Assembly (NCBI GenBank): GCA_003531345.1
Contig: DQGZ01000004.1
Span: 1 to 19,603, forward strand
Length of the DNA stretch: 19,603 nt
DNA from: Alphaproteobacteria bacterium
GTDB taxonomy: Bacteria > Pseudomonadota > Alphaproteobacteria > Rickettsiales > UBA8987
Direction: 5' to 3'
The stretch's first letter is position 1. Every line of letters begins with the position of its first letter. Shown piece by piece: positions 1 through 8,268 of this stretch. Below the pieces are notes generated by a model. It searched no databases. It had not been told where the DNA came from and saw nothing but the letters and a program-made list of their open reading frames with translations. The position numbers were made by a program, and so were the translations under genes.

Positions 1-113
1 AATAGAAAAAGAAATTAAATATTTCTATCTCTGTCAAGCATACCAATAAATAACGAACCATTTTATCGCATAAATTCTATTTAATTTCAATATGTTAATC
101 ATCAAGAAAAACC

Positions 114-141
114 TTGCATAAATTTAATACAGTATTATAAG
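114..141 (+). promoter_or_regulatory. Possible sigma70-type promoter for the KimA-like permease
   Basis: TTGCAT (114-119) and TATAAG (136-141) are separated by 16 bp and end 28 bp before the ATG at 170. The -10 matches the consensus at 5 of 6 positions and the -35 at 3 of 6, so this is a weak call in AT-rich DNA. I see nothing else in 1-113, and there is no convincing Shine-Dalgarno before the ATG. Confidence 0.3.
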
Positions 142-169
142 TTCACCCTTTCACAAACGAACAGTTTGA

Positions 170-2140
170 ATGACCTTACACAGCATCAGGAATTTCTTTT
201 TCGGAAAACCACTAGACCCTCTTGATACCAAAACCAGAAGCCATATTGCACTGATTGCCTTTTTTGCATGGATAGGCTTGGGTGCGGATGGTATATCCTC
301 CTCATGCTATGGCCCTGAAGAAACCTTTCTTGCCTTGGGAACACACACACCACTTGCCATAATACTTGCGCTGGCAACTGGTATCACAGTATTTTTAATT
401 GCATTTTCCTATAACCAGATAATTGAACGCTTCCCAACTGGCGGTGGCGGCTATAAGGTTGCATCTGCACTGCTGGGGCCAAAGGCAGGACTGGTTGCTG
501 GCTCCGCACTGGTAATTGACTATGTTCTTACTGTTTCCATTTCTGTTGCTGCTGCAGTTGACGCATTATACAGCTTAACGCCAGATAAATATGAGATAAA
601 CCGTATCATTTCAATAATGCTACTTATCGGTTTACTTACCTATATGAATCTGCGTGGGTTGAAGGAATCCATAAAGATATTAATGCCGATATTCCTAGGC
701 TTCATCATTACCCATATAGTGCTTATAAGTTATGGCATATTTGGCCATTCATATGGGCTGGGGGATATTGTTAATAATGCAGTTGAAGACACTAAAATGA
801 CTGCCGAGCAGATAGGCGTTTTTGCTGGTGCGGTAATATTACTTAAGGCATTCTCATTGGGCGGTGGTACTTACACTGGTCTGGAAGCCGTTTCAAACAG
901 TATGAATACTCTGGCTGAACCTAAAGTAAAAACCGCAAAATTAACCATGATGGCGCTTGCATCATCCCTTGCGTTGATGGCGATGGGTATAATAACCATA
1001 TATTTACTATGGGATGTACAAAAAGTTGAAGGGCAAACGCTTAACGCTACTGTATTCCTTAAAATAACCAGCCACTGGGAATTATTCGGTTATAATATTT
1101 CTGAAGCCTTTGTGTTCATGGTAATGTTGTTTTCTGCGGGGTTATTGTTTGTTGCAGCCAATGCTGGCTTTATAAGTGGCCCAAATGTACTTGCAGCCAT
1201 GGCATCAGACCGCTGGCTGCCTGCACAGTTCAGCTCCCTTTCAAGCCGTTTGGTAACTCGTAATGGCATAATGCTGATTGCCCTTGGCGCAGCAATATCA
1301 GTTATACTTACTGGCGGTAAGGTTCATACACTTGTCGTATTATACTCTATCAATGTATTTATCACCTTCTGCCTTTCACTAAGCGGCATTACACTGGAAA
1401 ATATCCGTGAACGTAACAAACGCAAAAACGGCTATAGAAAAATAATAGTTCCTTTCATGGCACTTATTGTTTGTACCATAATACTTATAGCCACTACCAC
1501 TCTCAAATTCTTTGACGGCGGCTGGATGACCATCGGCATAACTGGCATGCTTATTGCCACCTGTTTATACATCAAAAATTATTACCGCAGAACAAATATG
1601 ATGATAGCACGGCACGAACGTGACCTTGAAATGCAGTTCAATGAAAGCCTTAACGTAATGGAAATATGCCCACAGCTTAAGCCTGATGAAAAAACCGCAG
1701 TTATAGTTGTTAATGAGTCTTCAGCGAGCGGTTTACATGCCCTGAAATGGATAAATGACACTTTCCCTAACCAATTCTATAATTTTGTTTTTGTTGCCGT
1801 AGGAGAGATAGACACACATGACTTCAACCATGATGAGGAAATGAAAAAACTAAGGCATGACACCAGACTTACCTTAAAAAAATATATTGATATAACTCGC
1901 AAATCTGGCTTCCCTGCTGAATATGAGATAAATTTCTCCACTGACCTGCTAGGGAAAATGACTGAGATGGCTGAAGGTATTGTTGAGCGTTACCCGAATT
2001 CTGTTTTCTTCTCTAACAAAATAATAAATGAGAAAGACAACCCGATACTTCAGGTGCTGTATAACCAGATAGCCTATATCCTGCAACGCCGCCTGCACAA
2101 CCGTGGAATAAACATGATAGTAATTCCGTTCAAGGTTTAG
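170..2140 (+). CDS. APC-superfamily permease, KimA-like (probable K+/H+ symporter) with cytosolic C-terminal domain
   Basis: This is a 656-residue inner-membrane transporter. Residues 25-475 form about 12 hydrophobic segments and the rest is a soluble cytosolic domain. The N-terminus (FGKPLDPLD, then GLGADGISSSCYG at 36-48), the GGGGYKVAS loop (91-99) and LVIDYVLTVSIS (115-126) follow the pattern of Bacillus KimA (YdaO). Asp40, Tyr47, Asp117 and Thr121 sit where KimA has its TM1/TM3 residues implicated in K+ binding. The C-terminal part (about 495-656) has alternating beta/alpha segments resembling the universal-stress-like cytosolic domain of KimA relatives. Family membership is clear. Potassium as the substrate is an inference, and an amino-acid permease is the alternative. 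The gene stands alone, with a repeat downstream. Confidence 0.8.
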   Translation: MTLHSIRNFFFGKPLDPLDTKTRSHIALIAFFAWIGLGADGISSSCYGPEETFLALGTHTPLAIILALATGITVFLIAFSYNQIIERFPTGGGGYKVASALLGPKAGLVAGSALVIDYVLTVSISVAAAVDALYSLTPDKYEINRIISIMLLIGLLTYMNLRGLKESIKILMPIFLGFIITHIVLISYGIFGHSYGLGDIVNNAVEDTKMTAEQIGVFAGAVILLKAFSLGGGTYTGLEAVSNSMNTLAEPKVKTAKLTMMALASSLALMAMGIITIYLLWDVQKVEGQTLNATVFLKITSHWELFGYNISEAFVFMVMLFSAGLLFVAANAGFISGPNVLAAMASDRWLPAQFSSLSSRLVTRNGIMLIALGAAISVILTGGKVHTLVVLYSINVFITFCLSLSGITLENIRERNKRKNGYRKIIVPFMALIVCTIILIATTTLKFFDGGWMTIGITGMLIATCLYIKNYYRRTNMMIARHERDLEMQFNESLNVMEICPQLKPDEKTAVIVVNESSASGLHALKWINDTFPNQFYNFVFVAVGEIDTHDFNHDEEMKKLRHDTRLTLKKYIDITRKSGFPAEYEINFSTDLLGKMTEMAEGIVERYPNSVFFSNKIINEKDNPILQVLYNQIAYILQRRLHNRGINMIVIPFKV

Positions 2141-2232
2141 TTGAGTATATTTAGTATCAGTGGTTATTACTAGACCTCTTTGACAACCAACTTACCGCAT
2201 AATATTTTTTGCTATAAACTTCAAATAATTAT

Positions 2233-2400
2233 CGTCATTGTTAGCGAGCAACTCCCGTTACCGTCATTGCGAGGAGTGGGCAAAGCCCCGACATGGCAAA
2301 CCATTCTTGGAAGCCAAATTCACTTTAGAATGATATACTACATTCTTACGAGCAAGACTTACCAGCCGATGGATTGCTTCGCCCAAGCGCTCGCAAGGAC
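2233..2400. repeat. Interspersed palindromic repeat (CGTCATTGCGAG type) with a partial extra copy
   Basis: The left end CGTCATTGCGAG (2262-2273) faces a right end whose reverse complement is GTCCTTGCGAG (2390-2400). Each arm contains its own small hairpin: GGGC-aaa-GCCC on the left, and GCTT/AAGC around the sequence following GGATTGC on the right. An inner inverted repeat is CATTCT (2302-2307) with AGAATG (2327-2332). A second partial copy, CGTCATTGTTAGCGAG, lies just upstream at 2233. The element shares its ends and architecture with the one at 18351-18516. It fills most of the 299-bp gap 2141-2439. The 84-codon open frame across it is not a gene. Confidence 0.75.
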
Positions 2401-2439
2401 TCATTGGTACTACAAAAAGTTAACAAATCGTTAAGGTTA

Positions 2440-3102
2440 TCAATATTTCACGCTGCAACCATATGGGTCAGTTACTGGAGTGGTAATTTTTTTGCCAGCA
2501 ATGAGTTCGTCTAAAGCTTTTGCAACATAATTCTCGGCCTTTTCAACATCCATTGAGTCAGCGCTGGCTATAGAATCAATGGCGCCCGCATAGGCAAGCT
2601 TGCCTTCTTTATCCACCACGAACATATGCGGAGTGGTTTTTGCACCATAAGTTTTTCCTATAATACCTTCTGCGTCCAAAATTATATGATCAGCTTTTGA
2701 TTTCTGCTCCTCAAATGTTTTTTGCGCCTCTTTATCAGATGACTGATAACCCTGCTTACCACGAGCTGAAGATAATATGGAAACCCAGACTATCTGCTTT
2801 TCATTTTTATCATTCACAGCTTCAGTATATTTTTTTTGGATGGTCTGCATATTGTTTGATTCGTAATGTTTTTTAACGAACGGGCACTCAGGGTTTGTCC
2901 ACTCAAGGACCACCAGCTTACCTTTTTGTGCAGCTAATGAAAAATCATTTCCTTTGATATCTTTCGCAGTGATTTCAGGAGCTGACTCACCTACAACTGG
3001 GAATTTTGGTTTTGCCGCCGCATCAGTTTTTATGCCTTCAGCGTTTGCTGTTGAAGAAAATAGAACAAATATTGCGGTGGTTAGTGTCAGGAATTTTTTC
3101 AT
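2440..3102 (-). CDS. Exported redoxin (AhpC/TSA-type thioredoxin-fold protein)
   Basis: This is a 220-residue protein. Residues 1-21 form a Sec signal peptide with Lys-Lys, a hydrophobic core and cleavage after ANA. A thioredoxin-fold domain covers about 35-200, with GESAPEITAKDIKG (38-51) typical of AhpC/TSA redoxins, the active-site region EWTNPECPFVKKHY (67-80), and the cis-Pro loop TTPHMFVVDKEG. Only one cysteine (Cys73) is at the active-site position, where thioredoxins have CxxC. The only other cysteine is Cys216 in the C-terminal YGCSVKY, a tail I recognise from this redoxin subgroup. It probably acts in the periplasm on thiols or peroxides; the substrate is unknown. The gene is codirectional with queH, 105 bp downstream of it. 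Confidence 0.8.
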   Translation of the reverse strand: MKKFLTLTTAIFVLFSSTANAEGIKTDAAAKPKFPVVGESAPEITAKDIKGNDFSLAAQKGKLVVLEWTNPECPFVKKHYESNNMQTIQKKYTEAVNDKNEKQIVWVSILSSARGKQGYQSSDKEAQKTFEEQKSKADHIILDAEGIIGKTYGAKTTPHMFVVDKEGKLAYAGAIDSIASADSMDVEKAENYVAKALDELIAGKKITTPVTDPYGCSVKY

Positions 3103-3207
3103 GAAATGGTTAAAATAAGTTACAAACCATAAGTAGTAAAAATAAATTTTATTTCAAGCAGAGTTATTTTAGTTTCGTCATTACTGAACCTGCCAGCCTC
3201 ACGGCAA

Positions 3208-3891
3208 TTAAATCTTCTCCTCGTAAAACTGCTCACCTATAGTAATTTTCTCCCTTCCGTTCTTTTCTCGCCATTCATTGGTATCACGTAGGGAGTAAAT
3301 GCACCCGCAATATTCCTGCTTGTAGAACTCCTCACGCTTGGCGATGTCATACATGCGCGCGCCACCACCTTCTTTGCGCCAGTTGTACGTCCAGTAAGTT
3401 ACTTCATTATTTAAAAGCTGTGCTGCTTTTAGTCCACTCTGGTTTATCTGGTTCATATCCTTCCACCTAGAAATGCCAAGTGAACTGGTAAATACCTTAA
3501 AGCCATTTTCCTTTGCATAAACGGCAGATGCAACAAAACGCATGTCAAAACACATTGAGCATCTGCGCCCACGCTCTGGGTCACGTTCCATACCCTTGGC
3601 TTTTTCAAACCAGTTCTGCACGTCATAATCAGCATCTACGAAGGGAATATTTAATTTTTCTGCATAACGGATATTCTCATTTTTCCTTATGTCATATTCT
3701 TTTTTTGGGTGAATGTTTGGGTTATAGAAAAATATTGTCAGGTCTATCCCCTGTTTTACCATTGCCTCTATTACCTCACCGCTGCAAGGCGCACAGCAGG
3801 AATGAAGCAGAACCCTATTTTCACCATTTGGAACTTCCAGTTCTATTTCTGGTCGGTTATCAAGAATTTCCTGTGGTATGGTAATTTTCAT
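3208..3891 (-). CDS. queH: Epoxyqueuosine reductase QueH
   Basis: QueH (formerly DUF208) catalyses the last step of tRNA queuosine synthesis, reducing epoxyqueuosine to queuosine without cobalamin. This 227-residue protein has the hallmark adjacent cysteines LHSCCAPCSGEV (29-40: Cys32, Cys33, Cys36). It also has CSMCFDMR (Cys111, Cys114), SSLGISRWKDMNQIN (136-150) and a late YCGCIYSL (Cys195, Cys197). These cysteines fit the family's iron-sulfur cluster and redox pair. I chose the ATG at 3891 over an in-frame TTG two codons upstream (3897). No strong Shine-Dalgarno is visible before either. No other queuosine gene lies in the window. The gap upstream (3898-4069) is AT-rich with no gene. Confidence 0.92.
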   Translation of the reverse strand: MKITIPQEILDNRPEIELEVPNGENRVLLHSCCAPCSGEVIEAMVKQGIDLTIFFYNPNIHPKKEYDIRKNENIRYAEKLNIPFVDADYDVQNWFEKAKGMERDPERGRRCSMCFDMRFVASAVYAKENGFKVFTSSLGISRWKDMNQINQSGLKAAQLLNNEVTYWTYNWRKEGGGARMYDIAKREEFYKQEYCGCIYSLRDTNEWREKNGREKITIGEQFYEEKI

Positions 3892-4069
3892 ATGCAATTT
3901 GTAGTTAAAAATATATAAAAATCAATAGGTTCTATATATTCAATTAAAGATTTTCTTAAGCCATGACAATTTAATTGAAAATATATTAATTTTTAGAGGT
4001 GCGTCAGAAAAAAATTCAGGGTTATAAAAGTAGTACGGCTCACGGAGATTTCTTTATCACTTCTATTGA

Positions 4070-5392
4070 TTAACTGGCAACTCCAATTTGCCCAACTTGT
4101 TTTTTTGCATTTTCCCATGGTTTTCCAACTTCAGGTTTGCCAAAATAATAACCCTGCATATAGTCAACGCCTAGTTCTATCAGTTTCTTTGCGACCTCAC
4201 CATTTTCAACGCATTCAGCCACAGTCTTAAGCCCGTAAGACTTATTAAAATCAATCAATGATTTTATGAATATCAGGTTCTCTTTATTATCCTCAAGCCC
4301 TAATATATAGGAGCCATCAATTTTTACATAATCAACCGAAAGTGAGCGGAGTTGACGGAATGAAGTGAAGCCCACGCCAAAATCATCCAAAGCTACACTA
4401 CAACCTAAAGCCTGCATTGATGCGGTAAAATAAGCAGTTTTTCTTAAGTCTTTTTGAGCAGCAGTTTCGGTTATTTCAATTGAAACTCTTCTGGCAACTG
4501 CTTCATCTTTTAAAAGACTGCTGCAGAATTTATGCCAGTTATCATTGATCGTGGTAAGGTTTGATACGTTAATTGCAAGCCTGACATCTGAGCTATTTTT
4601 AATCTGCTCAACTACCAGCTGAAGAACTAATTCATCTATCGCCTCTACTGTTCCCATTTTTTCTGCTATGGGAATGAACCTGCCTGCAGAATCATAACGC
4701 CCATTTGGCTCTTTTATACGGAGCAATGTTTCATACTCCAGTACTTCACCATTTTTGGCTGAAATAATAGGCTGGTAAGCCAATACCAAGCGTTTTTCAT
4801 TATATGCCTGCTGCAGATAATGGAGCTGTATCATTTCATTCTGCGCATCTATGTGGTCACGCTTGGCATCTTCATAATCACAATAAAAACAATGTTCCTT
4901 ATTTTTTACATTTGCTAAAGCAAGGTTGGCTTTACTTATGCAGTCAAACTCATCTTTGATACCAAGCGGGAAATACACTGACCCAATTGATAATCTGAGG
5001 TGAACTGGCTCATTTATATCTGGATTTTTATAGAGATAAATTATCCTGCTTATCTGGTTGACCAAAGCATCAATTTCATTGCTGACAGGGTTTTCCACTA
5101 TAATTGCTATTTGTTCAATATTCACCCTTCTTATAACGCTTTCTTCAGGCAATATTGAATTTATCTTATCACAAAGGTCCAAAACAATTTTTTCACTAGT
5201 ACCATCACCATGCCAGCTGGCTATCATCGGCAGGTTATCAATTGAAACAACAAGCAATATATTGTTATGCCTGTTATTTTTACCTTCATCATATGAATTT
5301 TTTAACTTTTCTAAAAAAATCAGGTCAAAATTCTGGATAAGCGAAAGCCTTGGGTTATTTTCAACTGCTATATTTTTTATGCTTTGAGACAT
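4070..5392 (-). CDS. Degenerate-GGDEF / EAL domain protein, probable c-di-GMP phosphodiesterase
   Basis: This 440-residue cytoplasmic protein has no membrane segment. Residues 40-175 look like a GGDEF fold that has lost its signature: the position reads RRVNIEQIAIIV (88-99), so cyclase activity is unlikely. Residues about 195-430 form an EAL domain with the main catalytic and metal-binding positions in place. These are Glu221 (ETL instead of EAL), Asn275 in AINVSN, Glu306 and Glu309 in EITET, Asp336-Asp337 in DDFGVGFTS, Lys357 in KIDG, Glu393 in AECVEN and Gln413 in YMQGYYFGKP. It therefore probably hydrolyses c-di-GMP to pGpG, with the N-terminal domain as a sensory or GTP-binding module. 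No PAS, REC or other input domain is seen. It is divergent from plsY. Confidence 0.88.
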   Translation of the reverse strand: MSQSIKNIAVENNPRLSLIQNFDLIFLEKLKNSYDEGKNNRHNNILLVVSIDNLPMIASWHGDGTSEKIVLDLCDKINSILPEESVIRRVNIEQIAIIVENPVSNEIDALVNQISRIIYLYKNPDINEPVHLRLSIGSVYFPLGIKDEFDCISKANLALANVKNKEHCFYCDYEDAKRDHIDAQNEMIQLHYLQQAYNEKRLVLAYQPIISAKNGEVLEYETLLRIKEPNGRYDSAGRFIPIAEKMGTVEAIDELVLQLVVEQIKNSSDVRLAINVSNLTTINDNWHKFCSSLLKDEAVARRVSIEITETAAQKDLRKTAYFTASMQALGCSVALDDFGVGFTSFRQLRSLSVDYVKIDGSYILGLEDNKENLIFIKSLIDFNKSYGLKTVAECVENGEVAKKLIELGVDYMQGYYFGKPEVGKPWENAKKQVGQIGVAS

Positions 5393-5403
5393 TAACTTGC
5401 AAT

Positions 5404-5431
5404 TTGCGAAAAAAGTTCGAAATAGTATAAT
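5404..5431 (+). promoter_or_regulatory. Probable sigma70-type promoter for plsY-dprA
   Basis: TTGCGA (5404-5409) and a perfect TATAAT (5426-5431) are separated by 16 bp, and the plsY ATG is at 5468. The -10 lies in a near-symmetric GTATAATAC, so a minus-strand TATTAT/TATACT for the divergent EAL gene could overlap it in this 75-bp intergenic region. Confidence 0.5.
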
Positions 5432-5467
5432 ACGTCAAACTAACATAAATATAAACATATTTAAAGC

Positions 5468-6061
5468 ATGACTTTCAATGAATATTTTTTAATTGGGCTG
5501 GCTTATCTTATTGGCTCCATTCCCTTTGGCTTAATTGTCACAAAATGGAGCGATTTGGGTGACATAAGAAATCAGGGGTCTGGCAATATTGGCGCAACAA
5601 ATGTTGCCCGAATCGCTGGAAAACGTCTGGGAGCATTAGTATTAGTGCTTGACCTAGCAAAAGGTGCTATAGCTGTGTTAGTAGCAAAACTGGTAATGGG
5701 CTTTGACCCTCAGACGGAGTTTTACTGTGGCATAGCTGCGGTAATTGGGCATATTTTCCCCCTATGGTTAAAATTTAAAGGTGGTAAAGGTGTTGCAACT
5801 GCTCTGGGAACGGCTTTGGTACTTATACCTTATATCGCATTATTGGTAATGGTGATATGGCTATTTGCATTTAAGATGACCAGAATTTCTGCCGTTGCTG
5901 CATTAGTTGCGGTTTCTTTACTACCAGTAATTGTATTTTTTTTCGGTGATGCTAATACTAAGTTCCATATGCACTATGCAATTTCAGTAAGTATACTAGT
6001 ATTTTTAAGGCATATATCAAATATCAAAAGACTTTTGGATGGAAAAGAAAATAAATTCTGA
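5468..6061 (+). CDS. plsY: Glycerol-3-phosphate acyltransferase PlsY
   Basis: PlsY transfers an acyl group from acyl-phosphate to sn-glycerol-3-phosphate, the first step of phospholipid synthesis, in the inner membrane. This 197-residue protein has the usual family length, with several hydrophobic helices. All three signature regions are visible: GSIPFG (16-21), the glycine-rich GSGNIGATNVAR (37-48), and GHIFPLWLKFKGGKGVAT (94-111). The start is the first ATG after the TATAAT promoter. The stop lies inside dprA, giving a 23-nt overlap that suggests translational coupling. Confidence 0.95.
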   Translation: MTFNEYFLIGLAYLIGSIPFGLIVTKWSDLGDIRNQGSGNIGATNVARIAGKRLGALVLVLDLAKGAIAVLVAKLVMGFDPQTEFYCGIAAVIGHIFPLWLKFKGGKGVATALGTALVLIPYIALLVMVIWLFAFKMTRISAVAALVAVSLLPVIVFFFGDANTKFHMHYAISVSILVFLRHISNIKRLLDGKENKF

Positions 6062-7202
6062 AGAGTTATTAAGCACAATACAATTAGCAAGAACCAGAAC
6101 TATTGGCTTTGTAACATTCACAAAGTTTATAAAAAAATATGGTTCTGCATCAGAAGCTATCAGGAATGTAAAAACCTTTCTTGAAAACCGTGGCATTGAA
6201 ATTACCACAAGGGACAAAGCGGAAGAAGAACTGGCAAATACACAGGCACTAGGCGGGCAGATTACCACTTTACATTCCCCAGAATATCCAAAATTACTCT
6301 CTGAAATTGCAGACCCACCAATTATTATTTCCCATCTGGGAGACATTTCAAAGATACAAGGCAAAACTGTTGCCATAGTTGGTTCACGTAATGCCTCTGC
6401 GAATGCTGTTTCATACTCATATAAAATATCAACCGAACTGGCGCAGAATAATTATACGATAGTATCAGGACTTGCCAGAGGCATAGATACAGCAGCGCAC
6501 AAAGGGGCGCTTGATGCGAGCAATAAAGATATATTACCCACCATAGCTGTTATAGGTGGCGGCATTGACCACATATACCCGAAGGAAAATGAAAAACTTT
6601 TTCATAAAATAAAAGAGAATGGGGTTATAATATCTGAAAACCCTCTTAATGTTGCCCCAAAGTCTGAGAACTTTCCTAGAAGAAACCGAATAATATCTGG
6701 CTTAAGCTTAGGCACTGTAATCGTTGAGGCGGCAATTAAATCTGGCTCACTTATCACTGCAAAACTCGCAGCAGAACAAGGAAGGGAGGTTATGAGCGTT
6801 CCTGGCTTCCCCCTTGATGCCAGAAGTGAAGGTACAAATAAATTGATAAAAAATGGTGCAACGCTGGTAACTAATGTTACGGACATAATATCAGCAGTAA
6901 ATTACAGTTCAGGGCAGTTAATAAAACACCCCAGAAAATTTATCTTAAGTGAAGAGGAAGAAAAAAACTTTGCACAGGAAATAGAGCCAGAACTTATATC
7001 TGCCACAATTTATGACGGCAGCGAAAATAATGTAGTAAACCTACTTGATATTATAACTTCACAGGCGATTGGAATTGAGGAAATAGCTCAGCAAACCTCC
7101 CTCAGTATTGCAAAAGTAAACTCAATTTTAATTGAACATGAGTTAAATGGCGAAATAATCCGCCAGCCCGGTGGGCAGGTATGCCGCAAGTACTATACTT
7201 AA
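6039..7202 (+). CDS. dprA: DNA-processing protein DprA
   Basis: DprA (Smf) binds incoming single-stranded DNA during transformation and loads RecA onto it. The 387-residue protein has an N-terminal helical region (1-105). The Rossmann-like DprA domain (about 108-290) includes VAIVGSRNAS (111-120), VSGLARGIDTAAHKGAL (142-158), VIGGGIDHIYPKEN (171-184), NFPRRNRIISGLS (211-223) and a GSLITAKLAAEQGREVMSVPG stretch (236-256). A winged-helix-like C-terminus (about 325-387) carries IEEIAQQTSLSIAKVNSIL and the usual GGQVCRKYY ending. It overlaps plsY by 23 nt and is the last gene of that unit. The 178-bp region after it (7203-7380) contains no gene and no clear terminator. dprA is conserved even where competence is unproven, so competence is not implied by this gene alone. 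Confidence 0.96.
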   Translation: MEKKINSEELLSTIQLARTRTIGFVTFTKFIKKYGSASEAIRNVKTFLENRGIEITTRDKAEEELANTQALGGQITTLHSPEYPKLLSEIADPPIIISHLGDISKIQGKTVAIVGSRNASANAVSYSYKISTELAQNNYTIVSGLARGIDTAAHKGALDASNKDILPTIAVIGGGIDHIYPKENEKLFHKIKENGVIISENPLNVAPKSENFPRRNRIISGLSLGTVIVEAAIKSGSLITAKLAAEQGREVMSVPGFPLDARSEGTNKLIKNGATLVTNVTDIISAVNYSSGQLIKHPRKFILSEEEEKNFAQEIEPELISATIYDGSENNVVNLLDIITSQAIGIEEIAQQTSLSIAKVNSILIEHELNGEIIRQPGGQVCRKYYT

Positions 7203-7380
7203 GAAAGTGGAGCAAAGTGTTAACACCACAAAAACAAATCTCATAATTGCAGTAAAACCAAAAATTAATTAAAGCTGGAATCCATTGATTAAGTTTCTAT
7301 TTTCAGGAGACCTACTTTCTTTGTAACAACAGTAATTTCCTCTACATTATTAACCTAACCTCAGCTATAGAAACCATTGC

Positions 7381-8268
7381 TTAATTGCTGCAATAAAGAG
7401 GGACTTTCAGGAGGGATTTCCATTTTTTATCCCAGCCGTTTTCATGTGATGCGTCTTCAACAAAACTGAATCTTAAACAATGAGAATCACCAGATGTTTT
7501 ACGGTAACTCTGGTAAACTTCTGCTGTTATTATTTCGTCATCTTTACCGAGAAAATGATGCTGGGGAATGTTTGCCACCTGCCTTGCAACATCAGCAGGG
7601 TTAAGTGAGCCGTCTAATTGTGATACATTATGTATTCTATTCGTCACCTCATGGTCAAGATTGCCAGCAATGCTTCTTATACTGGCAACATCATTACGTT
7701 TTGCAGCTATAAGTATGGCAACTGCGGCACCACCTGAAAACCCTATCAGGTTAAATTCTTTTAATTTATAACGCTGTTTTATTTCATCTAGAGTATTATT
7801 CATTGAACTTATCACTTCTGGTGCAAATCTTTTGGATGTCCAGTATTTTACTTCACATGGTTTTTCTGCATCAGACATTTTACTATATTGGCAGGGGCGC
7901 GCCATGTATATTACATTTTCACCTTCATCAAGCGCTGCAAGCTTTAATGCAACTGGGTTGCTGGGTGTGGGGTCTATTGAGGGGGTGAAACGGTCAACCC
8001 AAGCAAATCCATCACCTTCTATATAAATGTTTGCTGGTTTACCTTTATTTTTTATATGTTCAAAAACTGTAATAACAAAAGGCTTTGATATTATTTTCCT
8101 CTCACTGCTATGAGCTGAAAATGCTATATCTTGCGCTAGTTCCAGCCGTGAGGTGCATGATGACAATATAAGAGGCAGCAGAGCTGCTATGAATATTTTA
8201 TAGAGAAAAGAGCCCTGCCCTAAAGCTGACTTAAAATCAGAGATTATCTTCACCGTTATTACGATCAT
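7381..8268 (-). CDS. Alpha/beta-hydrolase lipoprotein (putative esterase or peptidase)
   Basis: From the ATG at 8268 the product is 295 residues. A hydrophobic stretch ends in LILSSC (33-38), a plausible lipobox with Cys38 lipidated, so the protein is probably membrane-anchored outside the cytoplasm. The body is an alpha/beta hydrolase: nucleophile elbow GFSGGAA (Ser178), the following GKDDEII (Asp243 or Asp244 as the acid), and DASHENGW (His275). The substrate is unknown. The frame stays open up to 8304, inside the giant gene whose stop is at 8237-8239. The ATGs at 8304 and 8295 would give larger overlaps, while a GTG at 8253 gives a compact signal peptide (Cys33). No start has a good Shine-Dalgarno. 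Overlap with the giant gene implies coupling and possibly shared function at the cell surface. Confidence 0.75.
   Translation of the reverse strand: MIVITVKIISDFKSALGQGSFLYKIFIAALLPLILSSCTSRLELAQDIAFSAHSSERKIISKPFVITVFEHIKNKGKPANIYIEGDGFAWVDRFTPSIDPTPSNPVALKLAALDEGENVIYMARPCQYSKMSDAEKPCEVKYWTSKRFAPEVISSMNNTLDEIKQRYKLKEFNLIGFSGGAAVAILIAAKRNDVASIRSIAGNLDHEVTNRIHNVSQLDGSLNPADVARQVANIPQHHFLGKDDEIITAEVYQSYRKTSGDSHCLRFSFVEDASHENGWDKKWKSLLKVPLYCSN

Noticed and set aside
2180..2434. An 84-codon open frame on the plus strand
   Set aside because: It runs through the palindromic repeat at 2233-2400, has no Shine-Dalgarno and its translation is the repeat read as protein.
3170..3207. CGTCATTACTGAAC as a remnant of the palindromic repeat
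   Set aside because: Only the first eight bases match the repeat end and no opposite arm is present.
3513..3918. Plus-strand open frames opposite queH
   Set aside because: They are antisense shadows of a well-supported gene and encode no recognisable protein.
7217..7226. GTGTTAACAC palindrome after dprA, and GTTTCTAT/ATAGAAAC (7293-7300, 7367-7374)
   Set aside because: Short, AT-rich or widely separated, without a T-run; not a convincing terminator or operator.
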